Positions 58,951 to 64,000 of a stretch of 64,000 nucleotides of DNA are shown in pieces. Numbering within the stretch: the stretch's first letter is position 1; every line of letters starts with the position of its first letter. The notes under the pieces are model-generated. The model did no database searches. It saw only the letters and a list, made by a program, of their open reading frames with translations, and was not told the DNA's origin. A program made the position numbers and the translations under genes. The stretch comes from Herbaspirillum rhizosphaerae (GTDB taxonomy: Bacteria > Pseudomonadota > Gammaproteobacteria > Burkholderiales > Burkholderiaceae_D), in contig NZ_LFLU01000005.1 of NCBI RefSeq assembly GCF_001189965.1, forward strand, positions 124,001 through 188,000. Direction: 5' to 3'.

Positions 58951-61101
58951 TCAGAACTGTTCCCAGTCGCTATCCTTGTCGGGCGATGACAAGGCCTTCT
59001 TTGCGGCAGGCAGTTTGGCGGCTGCAGTCGCTGCCGGCGCGGCCCGCTTGATGGCGGCGGCAGGCTTGGCGGTCATGGTGCGCAATGGAGCAGATGCAGC
59101 CGCAGCCGTGAACGACATGGCATGCGTCTCGTCCAGTTTGAAGGTGCTGACCGAAGCCGTCAGTTGGTGCGCCTGGTCTTGCAGCGACTGAGCGGCAGCG
59201 GCGGCCTCTTCCACCAGCGCGGCGTTTTGCTGCGTGGTTTGTTCCATCTGCGTGATGGCGTGGTTGACCTGCTCGATGCCGTCGCGCTGTTCCTGGCTGG
59301 CCGAGCTGATCTCGCCGACGATGTCGGTGACGCGGCGCACGCTGGCGACCACTTCGGTCATGGTGGCGCCGGCTTGTTCGACCAGCTTGCTGCCGGCTTC
59401 AACCTTGTCGACGGAATCGTCGATGAGGACTTTGATTTCCTTGGCGGCCGAGGCGCTGCGTTGCGCCAGGCTGCGTACTTCCGACGCGACCACGGCAAAG
59501 CCGCGGCCCTGTTCGCCGGCGCGGGCGGCTTCAACAGCGGCGTTCAGCGCCAGGATATTGGTCTGGAAGGCGATGCCGTCGATCACGCTGATGATGTCGA
59601 CGATCTTCTTCGACGACGCGTTGATCGAGCCCATGGTGTCGATCACCTGACCGACCACGGCGCCGCCCTGAATGGCGACTTCGGAGGCGGACTGCGCCAA
59701 TTGGTTGGCTTGCTGCGCGTTATCGGCGTTCTGCTTGACGGTGGAGGTCAGCTCTTCCATGGCCGAGGCGGTTTCTTCCAGCGAGCCGGCCTGCTGTTCG
59801 GTGCGCGAGGACAGGTCGAGATTGCCGCTGGCGATTTCCGTCGAGGCGGTGGTGATCTGCTCGGTGCCCTGGCGGACGTCGGCAACCACGTGCGCCAGGC
59901 CGTCGCTGATGCCGTTGACGGCGAGCATGAGCTGGCCGATTTCATCCTGCTGGTTGACGTGCAGGCGCGCGGTGAGGTCGCCGCCGGCCAGCTTGTCGGC
60001 GGCTTCGCGGGCGCGCGCCAGCGGACGGGTCACGACCTGCCTGATGACGATCACCAGAACGCCGCCCACCAGCAGCAGGAAGATGGCGCCGAACAGCATG
60101 AAGCGGTTGCGCATGGCGGCGATTTCGCGGGTCACTTCGGCGGTGTAGGTCTCGCCGGCGATAACCCAGTTCCAGCTCGGGAACTGGCTGAACGCAACGA
60201 TCTTGTCCTCGCCTGCGTGGCCGGCAGTGTCGGGGTTGTCCCACATGTAGCGCATGACGCCTTCCTTCTGCGTCAGCATGTCCTTGATGAATTCCTTGCC
60301 GTTGACGTCTTTCAGGCCCAGCAGGTTCTTGCCTTCGTCTTTCGGGCCGGCGATCAGCTTGCCGTAGTCATTGCCCGGCTTGGCGTTGATCACATAGAAG
60401 TAGCCGGTCTCGCCGATCTTGAGCGCCTTGATCTTGTTGGTCAGCGCGGTGATGTCGCCGGAGATGTCGACCCCCACGTACAGCACGCCGATCAGCTGGC
60501 CGGCGGCGTCCTTGATCGGTGTGTATTTGGTGATGTATTGCTTGCCGAACAGCGTGGCGATGCCGCTATAGGATTTGTCGGCCAGCAATGCCGCGTAGCC
60601 GGGATGCGTTCTGTCGAGCAGGGTGCCGACGGCGCGCTCGCCGTTTTCCTTTTTCACCGACGTCGACACACGCACGAAATCGTCGCCGGTCTTGGCGAAG
60701 ATGGTTGCGGTCACGCCGGTTTGCGCGGTGAAGCGGTCGGGGATGGAAAAGTCCAGGTTGAGATCGGTATTGCCGTTGCGTAGCACCGGCGTCGCCTTGT
60801 CGCCGATCTGGATGGTGCGGCCGGTGTCGAGCGAAAACTTTTCCGGGAAGGAATTGGTGAACATGTTGGAGAAACGTTCCACCTGGCTGTTCACCGAGCG
60901 GTCGAACATCTCGACCATGTTGACGACGCCGCGCGTCTCGCCGGCGATCTGGTTCATCGACCGGTGCTCCAGCATCGTCGAGGTGGCGTAGCTGATCAGC
61001 AGCATGGCCGCGATGAACAATGCTCCCACCAGCGCGAGGGTGAGAGAGGTGAGCTTGGTGCCGACGGCCCAGCTCCGGTAATGGAAGGCAGAAGTTTGCA
61101 T
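58951..61101 (-). CDS. Methyl-accepting chemotaxis protein (Cache-type sensor)
   Basis: A 716-aa chemoreceptor. Span 1 is at about residues 17-40; the large periplasmic part (about 45-350) holds a Cache_3-Cache_2 type double sensor (ITKYTPIKDAAGQLIGVLYV ends the first half, SQFPSWNWVIAGETY the second); span 2 is at about 358-378; HAMP at about 380-432; signalling rod at about 440-680 with the intact tip [20 protein letters not shown]. The C-terminus DSDWEQF carries the CheR/CheB docking motif. Cache sensors bind small metabolites such as organic and amino acids. ATG 61101 is chosen over 61185, which adds non-conserved residues. Confidence 0.93.
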   Translation of the reverse strand: MQTSAFHYRSWAVGTKLTSLTLALVGALFIAAMLLISYATSTMLEHRSMNQIAGETRGVVNMVEMFDRSVNSQVERFSNMFTNSFPEKFSLDTGRTIQIGDKATPVLRNGNTDLNLDFSIPDRFTAQTGVTATIFAKTGDDFVRVSTSVKKENGERAVGTLLDRTHPGYAALLADKSYSGIATLFGKQYITKYTPIKDAAGQLIGVLYVGVDISGDITALTNKIKALKIGETGYFYVINAKPGNDYGKLIAGPKDEGKNLLGLKDVNGKEFIKDMLTQKEGVMRYMWDNPDTAGHAGEDKIVAFSQFPSWNWVIAGETYTAEVTREIAAMRNRFMLFGAIFLLLVGGVLVIVIRQVVTRPLARAREAADKLAGGDLTARLHVNQQDEIGQLMLAVNGISDGLAHVVADVRQGTEQITTASTEIASGNLDLSSRTEQQAGSLEETASAMEELTSTVKQNADNAQQANQLAQSASEVAIQGGAVVGQVIDTMGSINASSKKIVDIISVIDGIAFQTNILALNAAVEAARAGEQGRGFAVVASEVRSLAQRSASAAKEIKVLIDDSVDKVEAGSKLVEQAGATMTEVVASVRRVTDIVGEISSASQEQRDGIEQVNHAITQMEQTTQQNAALVEEAAAAAQSLQDQAHQLTASVSTFKLDETHAMSFTAAAASAPLRTMTAKPAAAIKRAAPAATAAAKLPAAKKALSSPDKDSDWEQF

Positions 61102-61378
61102 AGTGTGGTGTTCTTTTTGTTGGGCGCGAAGGCGCCGGATACCGCGAGCAAACGTGTCTGAGACGTTGTTGCAAAGCAATTGCAAACGTTTGCGCGTGCG
61201 CGGCAGTGGTGTAAAGCTTGGGTTTGAAGGGGAGGAAGTATAGCCAAATTCCCCGTCAAACTGGTTTCATTGAGCGAAATATTTCACGTAACTGGTTGTT
61301 TATGAAACACTTTTTACGGTAAGACCTTTAAAAGCGATGCAACAATGTCACGAAAAATTGTTTCCTTGATAAAACTTT

Positions 61379-64000
61379 TCAAAGAAAGTTGTCGATTTTG
61401 AAATTTTTCAGCCAATGCTCAAAAATCTCGGACAGCATCGGCCGTGAAAACAGATAGCCCTGGGCGACGTCGCAGCCTTGCTGTTTCAGCAGTTGGTATT
61501 GCGCCTTGTCTTCCACGCCTTCGGCGACGACGGTCAGCTTGAGGCTTTCGCCGATGCGGATGACGGCATTGGTGAGCGCCAGCACGGTTTCGTCGCGGTT
61601 CATGTCGCGCACGAAGCTTTGATCCAGTTTCAGCTCGGAAACTGGCAGGTTGCGCAGATAGCCGAGGCTGGAATAGCCGGTGCCGAAATCGTCCATCGCC
61701 AGCTTGACGCCCTGGGCGTGGATCTCGTGGATGGTGCGGGTGGTGCTGGGGTTGGTGTCCATCATCACCGTTTCGGTGATTTCCAGCGTCAGGTCGCCGG
61801 GCGACAGTTCATAGCGCTGCAGCAGGCCGGAGATGAATTGCGGCAGGTCGAGATCGTGGAAGTTGGTCGACGACAGGTTGACCGAGATCGACGGCACCTT
61901 GATGCCGCGCCGGCGCCAGTCGTTCAGTTGCGAACAGGCTTCTTCCAGCGCCCACTTGCCCAGTTCGCCGATCAGCCCGCATTCTTCCGCAATCGGAATG
62001 AAGCGCGCCGGCGATACCTGGCCCAACTGATCGTGATGCCAGCGCGCCAGCGCTTCCACGCCGTGCAGCAGGCCGGTGCGGACATCCACCTGCGGCTGGT
62101 AGTGCAACTCGAAATCGCCGCCGCGCAAGGCGTCGCGCAAGGCGCCTTCCAGCGCCAGCCGTTCCTGCGCCTGGGTATTCATTTCATCGCTGAAGAAGCT
62201 GAAGCGGCCGCGATTCTTTTCCTTGGTCTGGTACATCGCCATGTCGGCGCGATGCAGCAGGATCTCGATGGTGTCGCCGTTGTCCGGGAACAGGGCGATG
62301 CCGATGCTGGCCAGCGGCGTCAGCGCCACGCCGGCGATATGGCAGGGCAGCGACAGATTGGTCTGGATGCGTTTGACGACATCGGTGACGCGGTGCAGAT
62401 CGCATTGCGCCAGCACGATGACGAATTCGTCGCCCGACAGGCGGCCGACGATATCCGACTTGCGCGCTTCGATCTGCAAGCGCGCGGCGACGGTGCGCAG
62501 CAGTTCATCGCCGGCCTGATGGCCGAGCGAATCGTTGATCTGCTTGAAGCGGTCCAGATCGATGAACAGCACCGCCAGCGGAATCCTGGTGCGGGCAGCA
62601 TTGGCGATGGCCTGGTTGGCCTTGACCATGAGCAGGCTGCGATTGGGCAGGCCGGTCAGCGAATCGTAGAACGCCAGCTGATGGATGCGCGAACGGGTTT
62701 CCTCGCGCTCCAGCGCCAGCGCGCACAGGTGCAGGCTGACGTCGACCAGGCGATGGTGGAAGGCATCGGCCTTGCGCTTGCCGTGATAGTAGAAGGCCAG
62801 GGTGCCGATGACGCGGCCGTCGGCCGACTTGATCGGCGTCGACCAGCACGACTGCAATCCCATCGGCAGCACCAGGTGCTTGTAGTCTTCCCACAGCGGG
62901 TCGTTGGCGATGTCGGTCACTTCCACCGGTTCGGCGCGGAAAGCGGCGGTGCCGCAGGAGCCGACCATCGGGCCGATCGGCACGCCTTCGATGGCCTGGT
63001 TGTAGGCTTCCGGCAAGCGCGGACCGGCCACCGGGTGCAACAGGCCCTGCTCATCGACGCGCAGCACCGAGGCGATGACGTCGGGTGCGATGTGTTCCAG
63101 CTCCAGGCACACCATGGTCAGCACTTCCTGCAGGCTGGCTTCGCGCACCATGGCGTTGAGCGCCTTGTACTGCAGCACCTCGTGCATCTTGGTGTTGGTG
63201 ATGTCGGTCAGGATGCAGACCGCGTTGAGCAGCTTGCCGTCGCCGTCGAGGATGGGATTGACCACGGTCGACACCCACAGCGGGTGGCCCTGCTTGTCGA
63301 CCATCATCTCTTCGCCGTGGAAGCTGTTGCCCTGCGCGATGACGTCGTAGCAGTCGTCGATCAGTTTCAGGATCGCAGTCTGTCCTTCGAACAACTCGCG
63401 CGGCCGCTTGCCGATAACTTCTTCGGCGGCGAAGCCGAGCATGCGGCTGAAACCGATATTGTGGAAGACGATGTGGTTGGCGTCGTTGGTGATGAAGACG
63501 GCGTTGTCGGTTTCATTGATGCCCAGCGACAGCAGGTGCTGGTATTCGCGGTCGCGCTGCTCGCGCACCATGCGGTAGGACACATCGGAGCCGATGCTGA
63601 TGATCTTGATCGGCAGGCCGTCGACGTCCAGCACCGGCGTGTAGGTCGCCTCCCACCAGATCGGACGGCCGTCGCGCGCGATCCGCTTGAAACGCCCCGA
63701 GAAGAAGCGCCCCTGATTGACGTCGCGCCAGAAGTTTTCATACTCCTGGCTGGCGACATATTCCGGATCGCATAACAGCCCGTGGTGTTTGCCGACAATC
63801 TCTTCGGGCAGATAGCCCATGGTCTTCAGATAGTTGCTGTTGGCGGCCACGATGACGCCGTCGGCGGAAAACTCGATCACGCCGAGCGAGCGGTTGAGGG
63901 CGCGCAAGACGCTGTGGTTTTCCTGCGAGTCGTCGACATGCGCGGTGATGTCGGCTGCGATGGAGACGACATGCTGGAGTTTGCCGTCGGCGTCGAAGAC
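61379..64000 (-). CDS. PAS-PAS-GAF-GGDEF-EAL c-di-GMP signalling protein (N-terminus outside window)
   Basis: The frame is open to the right edge, so at least 873 residues are seen and the start lies outside. Order from the edge: the end of a PAS/PAC domain (DGKLQHVVSIAADIT), two further PAS domains, a GAF domain (HIAPDVIASVLRVDEQGLLH, VGSCGTAAFRAEPVEVTDIA), a GGDEF domain in which the signature reads RLSGDEFVIV, and an EAL domain with [23 protein letters not shown] and VAEGVEDKAQ. The phosphodiesterase site looks complete. The cyclase motif is SGDEF instead of GGDEF, so cyclase activity is uncertain. It lies 277 bp upstream of the Cache chemoreceptor. Confidence 0.92.
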   Translation of the reverse strand, partial: VFDADGKLQHVVSIAADITAHVDDSQENHSVLRALNRSLGVIEFSADGVIVAANSNYLKTMGYLPEEIVGKHHGLLCDPEYVASQEYENFWRDVNQGRFFSGRFKRIARDGRPIWWEATYTPVLDVDGLPIKIISIGSDVSYRMVREQRDREYQHLLSLGINETDNAVFITNDANHIVFHNIGFSRMLGFAAEEVIGKRPRELFEGQTAILKLIDDCYDVIAQGNSFHGEEMMVDKQGHPLWVSTVVNPILDGDGKLLNAVCILTDITNTKMHEVLQYKALNAMVREASLQEVLTMVCLELEHIAPDVIASVLRVDEQGLLHPVAGPRLPEAYNQAIEGVPIGPMVGSCGTAAFRAEPVEVTDIANDPLWEDYKHLVLPMGLQSCWSTPIKSADGRVIGTLAFYYHGKRKADAFHHRLVDVSLHLCALALEREETRSRIHQLAFYDSLTGLPNRSLLMVKANQAIANAARTRIPLAVLFIDLDRFKQINDSLGHQAGDELLRTVAARLQIEARKSDIVGRLSGDEFVIVLAQCDLHRVTDVVKRIQTNLSLPCHIAGVALTPLASIGIALFPDNGDTIEILLHRADMAMYQTKEKNRGRFSFFSDEMNTQAQERLALEGALRDALRGGDFELHYQPQVDVRTGLLHGVEALARWHHDQLGQVSPARFIPIAEECGLIGELGKWALEEACSQLNDWRRRGIKVPSISVNLSSTNFHDLDLPQFISGLLQRYELSPGDLTLEITETVMMDTNPSTTRTIHEIHAQGVKLAMDDFGTGYSSLGYLRNLPVSELKLDQSFVRDMNRDETVLALTNAVIRIGESLKLTVVAEGVEDKAQYQLLKQQGCDVAQGYLFSRPMLSEIFEHWLKNFKIDNFL

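Noticed and set aside
61478-63775. 765-aa open frame antisense to the GGDEF-EAL gene
   Set aside because: Composition is shadow-like (H, R, Q, D, G), while the opposite strand has recognisable PAS, GAF, GGDEF and EAL motifs.

Overview
The window looks like a chromosomal segment of a GC-rich betaproteobacterium, most probably Burkholderiales/Oxalobacteraceae (Herbaspirillum- or Collimonas-like). This is inferred from protein flavour and gene order (pyk-fba-purC-purE-purK-tsaC; lptD-surA-pdxA-rsmA; ybeY-phoH-miaB; miaA-mutL), not from a database search. Coding density is high. I see no rRNA, CRISPR array, transposase or complete prophage. There is one tRNA.

Layout. 1-5.3 kb: end of pyruvate kinase, class II aldolase, then a tight purine cluster (purC/purE/purK) and the t6A enzyme TsaC. 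5.6-9.7 kb: OmpW-type porin, flavin reductase, MsrA, cyclopropane fatty acid synthase, PdxH. 9.8-11.8 kb: a cytochrome b561 plus two YceI proteins. 12-14.2 kb: purB and a GST. 14.2-17.9 kb: an iron block read leftward, hemP - unknown 106-aa protein - bfd - tonB - exbB - exbD, then bfr; a similar Fur-box-like sequence precedes hemP and bfr. 18-27.9 kb: mnmA/Nudix, the three-gene transhydrogenase operon, upp, a UbiH-family hydroxylase, pepP, and the murU/amgK cell-wall recycling pair. 28-33.6 kb: the outer-membrane biogenesis cluster lptD-surA-pdxA-rsmA.

33.7-39.1 kb is a signalling stretch: an XRE regulator with twin operator-like sites, a 590-bp gene-free region with possible RNA structure, a chemoreceptor, and an unusual PTS EIIC-EAL fusion. 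39.2-47.3 kb is housekeeping (YgjP-like peptidase, plsC, gmhB, glyS, glyQ, lnt, corC).

47.5-49.7 kb is the most interesting locus. A Met-rich secreted MXKDX-repeat protein, a Tat-exported molybdopterin enzyme of the MsrP/YedY type and a membrane cytochrome b form one leftward operon. Divergent from it is a 57-aa zinc-finger (anti-sigma-like) gene, and both directions carry a matching TGTAAG-N16/17-CGAC promoter-like element. This resembles the periplasmic methionine-based reactive-chlorine defence described in Azospira, but with a different apparent regulator.

49.8-54.6 kb: ybeY, phoH, miaB, and a LysR regulator divergent from an isochorismatase-like hydrolase. 54.6-55.8 kb is a small AT-rich patch with an orphan membrane protein, lying against the 3' end of a tRNA-Met gene whose promoter is preceded by a 32-bp tandem repeat. 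56-58.9 kb: miaA and an endonuclease-type mutL. The window ends with a Cache-domain chemoreceptor and a large PAS/GAF/GGDEF/EAL protein that runs off the right edge.
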